Positions 1 through 5,062 of a stretch of DNA of 5,062 nt are shown piece after piece (position 1 is the first letter of the stretch; every line of letters starts with the position of its first letter). The position numbers and the translations under genes were made by a program. This DNA comes from Candidatus Poribacteria bacterium (GTDB taxonomy: Bacteria > Abyssobacteria > SURF-5): positions 1 to 5,062 of the forward strand of contig JACRIR010000045.1 in NCBI GenBank assembly GCA_016215705.1, written 5' to 3'. The notes under the pieces are model-generated. The model saw only the letters and a program-made list of their open reading frames with translations. It made no database searches and was not told the DNA's origin.

Positions 1-90
1 GGCAAGGCCGCAACCAAGAATAGCGGACAAATTCCCCTCTCCCCTTTGCGAAGGGGGGAAAGAGAGACTGTCCCGTAATTGTGAGTCTGA

Positions 91-110
91 GGGCGAAGCA
101 TGCTGCGCCC
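91..110. repeat. Palindrome 1 inside element A
   Basis: A 20-bp near-palindrome, self-complementary at 18 of 20 positions, begins GGGCG and ends CGCCC. It is followed directly by CTACAAG. It shares the GGGC...GCCC frame and the CTACA trailer with the palindromes at 141-162 and 3495-3514, although the central bases differ. Confidence 0.7.
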
Positions 111-140
111 CTACAAGAAATGCTGATCTTGCGGGGTATT

Positions 141-162
141 GGGGCACGGCGCGCCGTGCCCC
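141..162. repeat. Palindrome 2 inside element A
   Basis: A perfect 22-bp palindrome starts GGGGCACGG and ends CCGTGCCCC, followed by TACAG. On transcription it could fold into a very stable hairpin, though the tight centre leaves few loop bases. It is not followed by a T-run, so there is no reason to call it an intrinsic terminator. Confidence 0.85.
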
Positions 163-235
163 TACAGTAGATCCACAATTGCGGGACAGCCTCATGAGGA
201 GGGTTTTTCCAGGAGCGAAGCGAGGAGTCTTCGTT

Positions 236-301
236 TGTTGACACCGCTGTCCGAGACAATCGGTTTGGTTTTGTTGACTGCAACAACTAGCGGTGTTAGT
301 A
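236..301 (+). other. Nested inverted repeats upstream of the nucleoside hydrolase
   Basis: An outer stem pairs ACACCGCT (241-248) with AGCGGTGT (289-296) and can extend outward to about 236/301 if G-U pairs are allowed. Inside are two smaller hairpins: CCGA/TCGG (251-254 with 260-263) and TTGTTG/CAACAA (271-276 with 281-286, loop ACTG). As RNA this would be a three-way junction. As DNA, the TTGTTG-ACTG-CAACAA dyad looks like a small operator. It matches no riboswitch class I recognise: the loops are too short for the kissing loops of purine riboswitches. The function is inferred; only the pairing is seen. Confidence 0.45.
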
Positions 302-302
302 T
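274..302 (+). promoter_or_regulatory. Candidate sigma70-type promoter for the plus-strand operon
   Basis: TTGACT (274-279; 5 of 6 to the -35 consensus) is separated by exactly 17 bp from TAGTAT (297-302; 4 of 6 to the -10 consensus). Transcription would begin near 309, leaving only a few bases before the ATG at 317. This fits the absence of a Shine-Dalgarno sequence there. The -35 hexamer lies within the dyad TTGTTG-ACTG-CAACAA (271-286), where a repressor could block it. Promoter consensus in this organism is unknown, so the call is tentative. Confidence 0.4.
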
Positions 303-316
303 TATGTTTGGTCAAA

Positions 317-1300
317 ATGGCTACCCAACGAAAACACATAATAATCGATACCGACCCGGGCGTGGATGATGCGCTTGCGTTGATTCTTGCGCTCCGGTCA
401 GATGAGCTTCAGGTCGAGGCAATCACGACCGTCAACGGCAACGTGTGTCTGAGCCAGTGCACCGAGAACGCGCTACGGATACTCGAAATACTGGGATTGC
501 CGGAGCCGCCGCCCGTCGCACAGGGGGCAGACAGGCCTCTTTGCAGAGAGCCTTTATCGAGTGCTTCCATCCACGGGCGCGATGGGTTGGGAGAGATATC
601 GATTCTCAAGGACCGCAGCGGAAAGAAGAAGTATCCTTCTCCCCGATTGCATCCCACGGCGAAATATGCGCCTGAATTGATTTGCGACCTCGCGGCCAGG
701 CATCCGCGCGGGCTCACCATCGTTACGCTTGGCCCATTGACCAATATCGCGCTTGCCCTGACACTCGAGCCTGCGCTTCCGCGCTACGTCAAAGAGATAG
801 TCACTATGGGCGGCGCCTATTCGGCTCCCGGCAACGTGACACCCGCCGCCGAATTCAACTTCTTTTGCGATCCGGAGGCTGCGCAGCAGGTCATTGCGTC
901 AGGGATACCGATAACACTGGTGGGCCTCGATGTAACACGCATCGCGCGTTTGAGCCGGCATTCGCTCTTGAACGCGACAAAAAAGCGCACCAGGCTGAAC
1001 CAGTTCCTGCAGAATGCGACCGCCCATGCGATGAGCTTCTACTGCGAAAGGGAAGGCTATCACGGTTGCAGCGTGCATGATGCGCTCGCGATGATGGTTG
1101 CCATTGACTCTTCATTTGTGGGCACGAAACGCGTCCACGTCGAAGTCGAGACCGAAGGGAAATTGACGGCCGGCATGAGCGTGGCCGACCTGCGTCCTTA
1201 TTCTCGCGGCAAGGCGGGCAAGCCGAACGCCGCCGTCGCTCTCTACGTCGACCCCTCCCGCTTCGAGCACTTCCTGCTTGATCGCATCACAGACAGGTGA
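317..1300 (+). CDS. Inosine-uridine-type nucleoside hydrolase
   Basis: This 327-residue protein belongs to the Ca2+-dependent nucleoside N-ribohydrolase family, cytosolic enzymes that cleave the N-glycosidic bond of ribonucleosides to free base plus ribose for salvage or catabolism. All hallmark elements are present. The N-terminal metal-binding motif DTDPGVDDA is at residues 11-19 (D11, D13, D17, D18 correspond to D8, D10, D14, D15 of the Crithidia enzyme). Also visible are TTVNGN (37-42), IHG (85-87), GPLTNIA (139-145), AEFNFFCDPEAA (178-189, with E179 and N181), GLDVT (203-207), the catalytic/metal HD pair (H254, D255) and GKLTAGMSVADLR (281-293). Length is typical for the family. An in-frame GTG at 293 would add eight residues, but family proteins begin just before the DTDPG strand and the candidate promoter overlaps that GTG, so ATG 317 is preferred. 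Neither start has a good Shine-Dalgarno. Base preference (purine, pyrimidine or broad) cannot be read from sequence. It is first gene of the operon. Confidence 0.95.
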   Translation: MATQRKHIIIDTDPGVDDALALILALRSDELQVEAITTVNGNVCLSQCTENALRILEILGLPEPPPVAQGADRPLCREPLSSASIHGRDGLGEISILKDRSGKKKYPSPRLHPTAKYAPELICDLAARHPRGLTIVTLGPLTNIALALTLEPALPRYVKEIVTMGGAYSAPGNVTPAAEFNFFCDPEAAQQVIASGIPITLVGLDVTRIARLSRHSLLNATKKRTRLNQFLQNATAHAMSFYCEREGYHGCSVHDALAMMVAIDSSFVGTKRVHVEVETEGKLTAGMSVADLRPYSRGKAGKPNAAVALYVDPSRFEHFLLDRITDR

Positions 1301-1338
1301 AACCAATTCTTGAGAACCTATTTTGGAAGGAACGAATC

Positions 1339-1787
1339 ATGAAGCACATTGAAGAACCGGCGAGGAAGATTCCCGTCATGGAGGAGACGGATGTTTTGGT
1401 TGTGGGAAGCGGTCCGGGAGGTCTTGCGGCCGCCATCGCGGCGGCGAGAGAAGGCGTGGATACCATGCTGGTGGAGCGATGGGGCTCATTCGGCGGGAAC
1501 ATCACGCAGGCGCTTGTGGGTTCGATGGCATGGTATCGATACGAGAAAACGGTGGAAACCGGAGGAATCGGCGTCGAGTTTGAAAAGCGCGCCAAGGAGT
1601 TGGGCGCGACCATCTCGTCGGATTTGGTTCAGTATCTGGATGACGAAACGCTCAACTATGTCGCCCCGATTATGGCAGCGTCGCCGAATCCGCCGCCGTC
1701 TCTCTGAAGGACAACGTTGGGTGCAGGCAGGTTGATATCTCCAAAGTCCAAAAGGCATTGAAGAAACAAGGTGTCAGGGTTCAATGA
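1339..1787 (+). pseudogene. Remnant of an FAD-dependent oxidoreductase (internal deletion plus frameshift)
   Basis: The start is sound: ATG 1339 follows a GGAAGGA ribosome-binding site at 1325-1331. Residues 18-28 (TDVLVVGSGPGG) are the FAD-binding beta-alpha-beta GxGxxG motif, VER (45-47) supplies the ribose-binding Glu, and FGGN (51-54) with VETGGIGVEFEKR (72-84) fits the FAD_oxidored (PF12831-like) family. Similarity stops near residue 110, where members continue for some 300 residues, and the frame ends at TGA 1705-1707 after a proline-rich non-homologous stretch. In another frame, 1674-1787 encodes what looks like the true family C-terminus, with VDISKVQKALKKQGV close to the stop at 1785-1787. 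The middle of the gene is therefore missing and the join is out of frame. The product would have an FAD cradle but no substrate domain, so it is presumably inactive. It sits 38 bp after the nucleoside hydrolase and 61 bp before the amidohydrolase. An assembly error is the main alternative. Confidence 0.8.
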
Positions 1788-1848
1788 CGCCGGTGCAAAT
1801 CGATGACCAAGCCCTGACAAGGCACTACCACCATTGAGGACTCTGAGT

Positions 1849-2760
1849 ATGGCGGATTACTTTGTGGTTGACGCGCATGCGCATACGTATAAGACGGCTG
1901 AAGTCGGGATTCAGGCGCTGGGGGGAGCGGGACAGGCGGGATGCAACGGGACGCCAGAGGAGTTGATCGAAATACTACGTGAGGCGGGAATCGCGAAGGC
2001 GGTTCAGGTGAATATGACACCGATGCGCGAAATGTATAAGGCCGCAGTTGACAAGCTTTCGGAGAGCGACCGAGGGGGTGAACATCCCGAGATAATTCGG
2101 GCCATGTCCGAGCGAGTAAAGAGAAGGAATCGCTGGACGTGCGAGCTGGCAAAGGAGCACGCTGAGCTTGTTGCGTTTCCGTCGGTTGACCCATTGATGG
2201 GGCCGGAAGAGATGGCGGCCGAGGTCGAGGCATGCGCGAAGGGACTCGGCGCAAAGGGTATCAAGCTGCATCCGGCGGAAGGGCATTATTTCCCGCGCGA
2301 TGAAAGATTGTGGCCGGTTTATGCCAAGGCGCAAGAGTTGGGGTTGCCGATAATCTCGCATGGCGGCGTGTTCATGATGACTGACTATGAAGGGGGCGCC
2401 TCATACACGAAGCCCGAGAATTTCGAGCCTGTGCTCGAGAGCTTCCCGAAACTGAAGCTCGTGATCGCGCATTTGGGACACGGGTACTGGGAGGATTCGA
2501 TCTCTTTGGCGAAGAAGTATCCCAATGTGTATTTCGATACGTCCGCCATCATTTGCGGCGTCGAGCATTTGGAGCAGTTGTCCGAGGCAGAGACTGTCGA
2601 GCTTATTCGCAAGTTGCGAGTCGATCATGTGATGTTCGGGTCGGATTATCCGTGGTTCAGTCCGGCGGCGAGCTTGAAACGCTTTCTGCAGCTTCCGTTT
2701 ACACCGAGCGAGAAAGAGAAGATACTGGGCGGAAACGCGAAGAGAATACTTGGCATTTAA
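1849..2760 (+). CDS. Amidohydrolase-superfamily metal-dependent hydrolase (amidohydrolase 2, COG2159 type)
   Basis: This 303-residue protein should be a soluble TIM-barrel enzyme. The metal site is complete: DAHAH (H10, H12) on strand 1, GIKLHP (137-142, K139 and H141) mid-barrel, SHGG (H171), IAHLGHG (206-212, H208 and H211), and FGSDYPW (263-269) carrying the catalytic Asp D266. NAKRILGI at the C-terminus is the usual family ending (Amidohydro_2, PF04909). Members include hydrolases and non-oxidative decarboxylases of the aminocarboxymuconate-semialdehyde decarboxylase group, so the reaction here is unknown. Length is typical. ATG 1849 is preferred over an in-frame TTG at 1834 because GAGG at 1836-1839 gives a properly spaced ribosome-binding site and the protein then begins just before the first barrel strand. 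It is last in the operon. The following 109 bp (2761-2869) separate it from the convergent membrane-protein gene and contain no convincing terminator. Confidence 0.92.
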   Translation: MADYFVVDAHAHTYKTAEVGIQALGGAGQAGCNGTPEELIEILREAGIAKAVQVNMTPMREMYKAAVDKLSESDRGGEHPEIIRAMSERVKRRNRWTCELAKEHAELVAFPSVDPLMGPEEMAAEVEACAKGLGAKGIKLHPAEGHYFPRDERLWPVYAKAQELGLPIISHGGVFMMTDYEGGASYTKPENFEPVLESFPKLKLVIAHLGHGYWEDSISLAKKYPNVYFDTSAIICGVEHLEQLSEAETVELIRKLRVDHVMFGSDYPWFSPAASLKRFLQLPFTPSEKEKILGGNAKRILGI

Positions 2761-2869
2761 GACGTGTATGTTACCGCAAAGGCGGGAAGGTCGCGAAGGG
2801 AAACCTTTCCGGAGCACGAATCTTACGAACACTATTGTCCAAAATAGGAATCTGAGCCGCTGACGCGCC

Positions 2870-3292
2870 TCAAGTCATGCTTTCGATGAATCGCTCCAAC
2901 AGAGCGTTGGTTTTGCGTCTGGCGGCGAGAATGAGCCGCGTGTTCTCCTCGATGTTTCGCAGAATGTTGAGTCGTTTCCAGACCGTAATGAGCATGGTTG
3001 TGGAGAAGATGCCGCATCCGGCGAGCCCGAGCAGCCATAAGGGCCTGATGGGGTCGTGGGCCGGTCCGCCGAGCACGGCCAACAGAATGATAGCGACGGT
3101 GATTGAACCTACCGCGCAGGAGGCAAGAAGCGTAATCAACGAGACGAGCATTGGGGGGCGGATGATTTTCGGTCTCGGCTCGTCTTTCTCTGTTGCGAGA
3201 CGAACCAAACGCCGCTTCTTCTTTTTCTGATCCTCTTCTTTTAGATAAACCTGAATGTCGTTGAGTAATTTGTCCATATAGTCGTTGTTCAT
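2870..3292 (-). CDS. Hypothetical small two-helix membrane protein
   Basis: I do not recognise this 140-residue protein. Its N-terminal third (1-46) is hydrophilic, with a basic run at 23-29 (KKKKRRL). Two hydrophobic segments follow, about 48-75 and 84-105, joined by a short loop with HDPIRP, and then an amphipathic C-terminal helix (106-140: WKRLNILRNIEENTRL and beyond) that could form a coiled coil. The basic N-terminus suggests a cytoplasmic location for both ends, with the loop outside. ATG 3292 is chosen for an AGGAG about 11 bases upstream. An in-frame ATG at 3331 would add 13 residues, and a longer frame back to 3433 would run through repeat element B and is unlikely. A TTATAT sequence just before the gene could be a -10 box, but no convincing -35 accompanies it. 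The coding signal is supported by the coherent membrane topology rather than by homology. It converges with the amidohydrolase and lies codirectionally downstream of dinB, from which the repeat spacer separates it. Confidence 0.7.
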   Translation of the reverse strand: MNNDYMDKLLNDIQVYLKEEDQKKKKRRLVRLATEKDEPRPKIIRPPMLVSLITLLASCAVGSITVAIILLAVLGGPAHDPIRPLWLLGLAGCGIFSTTMLITVWKRLNILRNIEENTRLILAARRKTNALLERFIESMT

Positions 3293-3360
3293 TTGTCGTC
3301 GTGCTCCTTCTTGCTTCTGGTGTCTACCCATATAACTTCTCGTTGCATTGCTAATCGGAA

Positions 3361-3524
3361 GCCCCCTCCCCCTTTTGTAAAGAGTGGAAAGAGAGGCTGT
3401 CCCGCAATTCTGTAGGCGCGAATTTGGTCGCAACCGAGATGTGAAAAGAGTCCGAAATATTGTGTGAATAAATTGGCGCCCACAGGATTTCGGCGGGCGA
3501 CTCGCGAGTCGCCCCTACAGAATT
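3361..3524. repeat. Repeat element B, related to element A
   Basis: The segment 3362-3411 repeats the left end of element A: a C-rich then G-rich stretch, then GGAAAGAGAGGCTGTCCCG (3386-3404), then CAATT. The 10-bp inverted arms AATTCTGTAG (3406-3415) and CTACAGAATT (3515-3524) bracket about 100 bp, and the palindrome at 3495-3514 lies against the right arm. The interior (3416-3494) is otherwise unremarkable. The element fills most of the 287-bp spacer between the membrane protein and dinB, and no coding sequence is supported there. Confidence 0.65.
3495..3514. repeat. Palindrome in element B
   Basis: A perfect 20-bp palindrome runs GGGCGACTCG then CGAGTCGCCC, followed by CTACAG. The outer GGGC/GCCC pairs and the CTACA trailer match the palindromes at 91-110 and 141-162, whereas the inner bases are different but still fully self-complementary. 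Confidence 0.85.
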
Positions 3525-3541
3525 CAAGCTATATACGGAAT

Positions 3542-3562
3542 TCCGGCAGATACGTCGCCGGA
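3542..3562 (-). terminator. Weak hairpin downstream of dinB
   Basis: TCCGGC (3542-3547) pairs with GCCGGA (3557-3562) across a 9-base loop, 18 bp beyond the dinB stop on the minus strand. A 10-bp palindrome CGGAATTCCG (3536-3545) overlaps it. No T-run follows in the direction of dinB transcription, so intrinsic termination is doubtful. It is listed because it is the only structure in a suitable place. Confidence 0.2.
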
Positions 3563-3579
3563 TTTATGAAGACGCGCGC

Positions 3580-4893
3580 TCAGGAGCGAGGCTTCGTTTT
3601 GGCCGTTTCGTCTCTCTTGTTCCCTTTCGCCTTCCGCCTGCGGCCCTTTGCCGTTTCGCCTTCCGCCTCTTTCTCATGTGTGGGAGAAAATGGGGACAGA
3701 CCCTTGTCATAGGGTCTGTCCCTATTTTCTCCCGTGGGTCGCAGACCCGAGGCGCGCTCGATTGCGGTATCTCCGAATTTTCTCCTGATGTTGTCGATAG
3801 TTCTCATAGCCTTGCAGTTCTTTTCGCCCTGCTCGGAGAACAGATGCAATTGCCCGGAGGGATGTTCGAGGCTTGAGGCGACGACGCCCAGTAGCCTGAC
3901 TTTCTGTCCGCCAAGCGGGACAGCCCGGAACAGGTTCCATGCGACGGAGAGAATCTGGTCATCCGAACTCACGGGATCGAGCAGGGTTCGTTCGCGATGC
4001 ATCGTCGTAAAGTCGGCCAATCGGACTTTTATGCCGACCGTTTTGCTGACTAGGCCTTCCTCTCTCAATCTGGCGCCCACTCGATCTGATAGGCGTGCGA
4101 ATGTCCGGCGCAGTTCATCGTTATTATCTATATCCACGTCAAAGGTCGTTTCCTGGCTTATGGATTTCGCTTCGGCCTCGGCGATCACAGGGTTGTCGTC
4201 AATGCCGCGGGAGAGTTCATAAAGGTGTTCCCCTTGTTTGCCGAAAAGCCGCCTGAGATGCTCGCGTGACATTTCCGCAAGCCGGCCTACTGTCTCGATT
4301 CCGTGGTCTCCCAGTCTACGCGCCATGACTTTGCCGACGCCATAGACTTTGTAAACGGGGAGGTCCCGGAGGAAATCGGCCTCGCCGCCAGGTTGTATGA
4401 CGACAAAGCCGTCCGGCTTTCGGTAGTCGGACGCTATTTTTGCCAGAAACTTGTTAGGCGCAATCCCGACGGAAGCCGTGAGATTGAGCTCGTTGCGCAC
4501 GCGGTCTTTGATTTCGCGCCCGATTTTTTCTGCGTCACCAAAGAGCGCTATGCTCGCGGTAACATCGAGAAAAGCCTCATCCAGCGAGAGCGGCTCAACG
4601 AGGGGAGTATAGCTGCAAAGGATGGAGCGAAGTTGCCTGGATACGGCCTCGTATTTTTCCATGTCGACCGGCAGGAACACGCCTTCGGGACAGAGGGCAC
4701 GCGCCTTCTTGAGAGGCATAGCGCTATGAACGCCGTACCGTCGCGCTTCATAAGAAGCGGCTGAAACAACTCCTCTTTGCCCGCCGACACCTCCGACGAT
4801 AACCGGCTTGCCCGCGAGCGACGGGTTATCGCGCTGCTCGATGGACGCATAGAAAGCATCCATATCAACGTGGATAATGGTTCGCGTCGTCAT
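3580..4893 (-). CDS. dinB: DNA polymerase IV (Y-family translesion polymerase)
   Basis: This 437-residue protein is a Y-family polymerase that copies past damaged bases with low fidelity. The catalytic carboxylates are intact: D10 in HVDMDAFYA (8-16) and D105/E106 in SLDEAF (103-108). Y15 occupies the steric-gate position that excludes ribonucleotides. SVGIAPNKFLAKIASDYRKP (141-160) is the conserved palm segment, and VYGVGKVMARRLGDHGI (183-199) is the helix-hairpin-helix thumb. The little-finger domain follows from about 240, and QLHLF (348-352) is a beta-clamp binding motif. The usual family end is reached near residue 382 (KFGDTAIERAS). Residues 383-437 are an extra basic, low-complexity tail, with 388-404 encoded by a palindromic repeat and ETAK occurring twice. 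ATG 4893 is chosen because the protein then starts at the first conserved strand, although no Shine-Dalgarno is visible. The frame could extend to 5046, but that part overlaps the promoter and lacks family features. No clear LexA box is seen. Confidence 0.96.
   Translation of the reverse strand: MTTRTIIHVDMDAFYASIEQRDNPSLAGKPVIVGGVGGQRGVVSAASYEARRYGVHSAMPLKKARALCPEGVFLPVDMEKYEAVSRQLRSILCSYTPLVEPLSLDEAFLDVTASIALFGDAEKIGREIKDRVRNELNLTASVGIAPNKFLAKIASDYRKPDGFVVIQPGGEADFLRDLPVYKVYGVGKVMARRLGDHGIETVGRLAEMSREHLRRLFGKQGEHLYELSRGIDDNPVIAEAEAKSISQETTFDVDIDNNDELRRTFARLSDRVGARLREEGLVSKTVGIKVRLADFTTMHRERTLLDPVSSDDQILSVAWNLFRAVPLGGQKVRLLGVVASSLEHPSGQLHLFSEQGEKNCKAMRTIDNIRRKFGDTAIERASGLRPTGENRDRPYDKGLSPFSPTHEKEAEGETAKGRRRKAKGNKRDETAKTKPRS
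3625..3668. repeat. Short direct repeat in the dinB 3' extension
   Basis: The 15-mer TTTCGCCTTCCGCCT occurs at 3625-3639 and again at 3654-3668, a period of 29 bp. Because 29 is not a multiple of three, the two copies are read in different frames of dinB. A looser third relative (GGCCGTTTCGTC, 3601-3612) lies nearby. This low-complexity sequence encodes the Lys/Arg/Glu-rich end of the polymerase. Confidence 0.75.
3682..3733. repeat. REP-like 52-bp palindrome inside the dinB 3' end
   Basis: Two 22-bp arms (3682-3703 and 3712-3733) are complementary at 21 of 22 positions around an 8-base loop (TTGTCATA). The arms run from GGGAGAAAAT at the outer end to GGGACAGACCC at the loop. Such long, nearly exact stems normally lie between genes. 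REP-like elements of this general type are associated in other bacteria with RAYT transposases, and I infer kinship from form only. It lies within the reading frame and encodes residues 388-404 of DinB. Confidence 0.85.
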
Positions 4894-5017
4894 TGTATGA
4901 TTTTTGAAACAGACGCCACTCGAGGCTTGACGCTGTGAGCGGGGAGGATGCAGTTTTGTTGCCGGAGAACCGACCAAAAACCTAAATCTACTCCCACACC
5001 GAAAAGAGGGCGAAATA

Positions 5018-5046
5018 ATTCTAGCCCAACGATTGGCGCTTGTCAA
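5018..5046 (-). promoter_or_regulatory. Sigma70-type promoter of dinB
   Basis: On the minus strand TTGACA (5046-5041, perfect -35) is followed after exactly 17 bp by TAGAAT (5023-5018, 5 of 6 to the -10 consensus). Transcription would begin near 5011, giving a leader of about 118 bases before ATG 4893. The leader (4894-5011) has no ribosome-binding site close to the ATG and no conserved element I recognise. Positions 5047-5062 show nothing more. Confidence 0.65.
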
Positions 5047-5062
5047 TCAGACATAGGTGAAC

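Larger units (their letters stand above)
34..193. repeat. MITE-like repeat element A with inverted ends
   Basis: The arms at 64-83 and 174-193 are inverted repeats matching at 18 of 20 positions (left arm GAGACTGTCCCGTAATTGTG). They enclose about 90 bp containing two palindromes (91-110 and 141-162), each followed by CTACA. Left of the arm, 34-63 adds a short hairpin (CCCCTT at 41-46, loop TGCG, AAGGGG at 51-56). The whole 34-83 block recurs with roughly 80% identity at about 3362-3411, so this is a dispersed family. No transposase is encoded, so any mobility would depend on enzymes elsewhere. It could equally be a REP/BIME-type extragenic element. The remaining bases, 1-33, show nothing I can interpret. 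Confidence 0.75.

Noticed and set aside
141-162. The perfect palindrome as an intrinsic terminator.
   Set aside because: No T-run follows on either strand, and its sequence pattern belongs to the dispersed repeat family.
139-369. Plus-strand open frame across the repeat and the start of the nucleoside hydrolase.
   Set aside because: It runs through palindromic repeat DNA and then out of frame through a certain gene, so it is a shadow frame.
1781-2254. Long minus-strand frame opposite the amidohydrolase, and similar frames opposite dinB (3734-4222, 4303-4764).
   Set aside because: All are antisense shadows of well-supported genes, with low-complexity composition and no recognisable domains.
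3625-3668. A CRISPR array or other regular repeat array.
   Set aside because: There are only two 15-bp copies with one 14-bp gap, lying in coding sequence, with no cas genes in the window.
3915-3925. GCGGGACAGCC inside dinB, identical over 11 bp to the right end of element A (181-191).
   Set aside because: It encodes part of a normal little-finger segment (RAVPL) with no inverted partner nearby, so it is most likely chance in GC-rich coding sequence.
4895-4916. Possible LexA-like CTGT...ACA sequence just upstream of the dinB ATG.
   Set aside because: The half-site spacing and second half do not fit CTGT-N8-ACAG, and no Bacillus-type box is seen either.
4894-5046. N-terminal extension of DinB by 51 residues from TTG 5046.
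   Set aside because: The proposed start codon is the -35 hexamer of the promoter, the extra residues show no family features, and Y-family proteins begin a few residues before HVDMDAF.

Overview
The window looks like chromosomal DNA from an uncultivated bacterium of moderate-to-high GC. I cannot assign a phylum. The gene types (a family of FAD-dependent oxidoreductases, COG2159-type amidohydrolases) and the dense small palindromic repeats would suit Planctomycetes-, Hydrogenedentes- or Lentisphaerae-like genomes, but that is a guess from general gene content.

Layout. Positions 1-205 hold a small MITE-like repeat with 20-bp inverted ends and two internal palindromes. Positions 236-302 hold nested inverted repeats overlapping a candidate promoter. 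A plus-strand group follows: a complete inosine-uridine-type nucleoside hydrolase (317-1300), a broken FAD-dependent oxidoreductase (1339-1787) that keeps only its N-terminal Rossmann part and, in another reading frame, its last ~37 residues, and a complete TIM-barrel amidohydrolase (1849-2760). On the minus strand, converging with these, lie a small two-helix membrane protein of unknown function (2870-3292) and DNA polymerase IV, dinB (3580-4893). The spacer between these two (3293-3579) carries a second, related repeat element. dinB is preceded on its own strand by a near-consensus sigma70-type promoter (5018-5046).

How the genes relate. The plus-strand genes are closely spaced and codirectional and read as a small catabolic or salvage operon: one enzyme cleaves ribonucleosides, one was a flavin oxidoreductase and is now decayed, and one is a metal-dependent hydrolase or decarboxylase. 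No shared substrate can be read from the sequence. dinB is an independent translesion polymerase gene.

Most notable points. First, the 3' end of dinB has absorbed repeat DNA: a 52-bp near-perfect REP-like palindrome and a short direct repeat are translated in frame as a basic tail of about 55 residues beyond the normal end of the family. Second, the FAD gene shows an internal deletion with frameshift. Third, several copies of a repeat family share CTGTCCCG-type ends and hairpins whose stems differ in sequence but stay self-complementary. I see no new defence system, CRISPR array, tRNA, rRNA or transposase gene.
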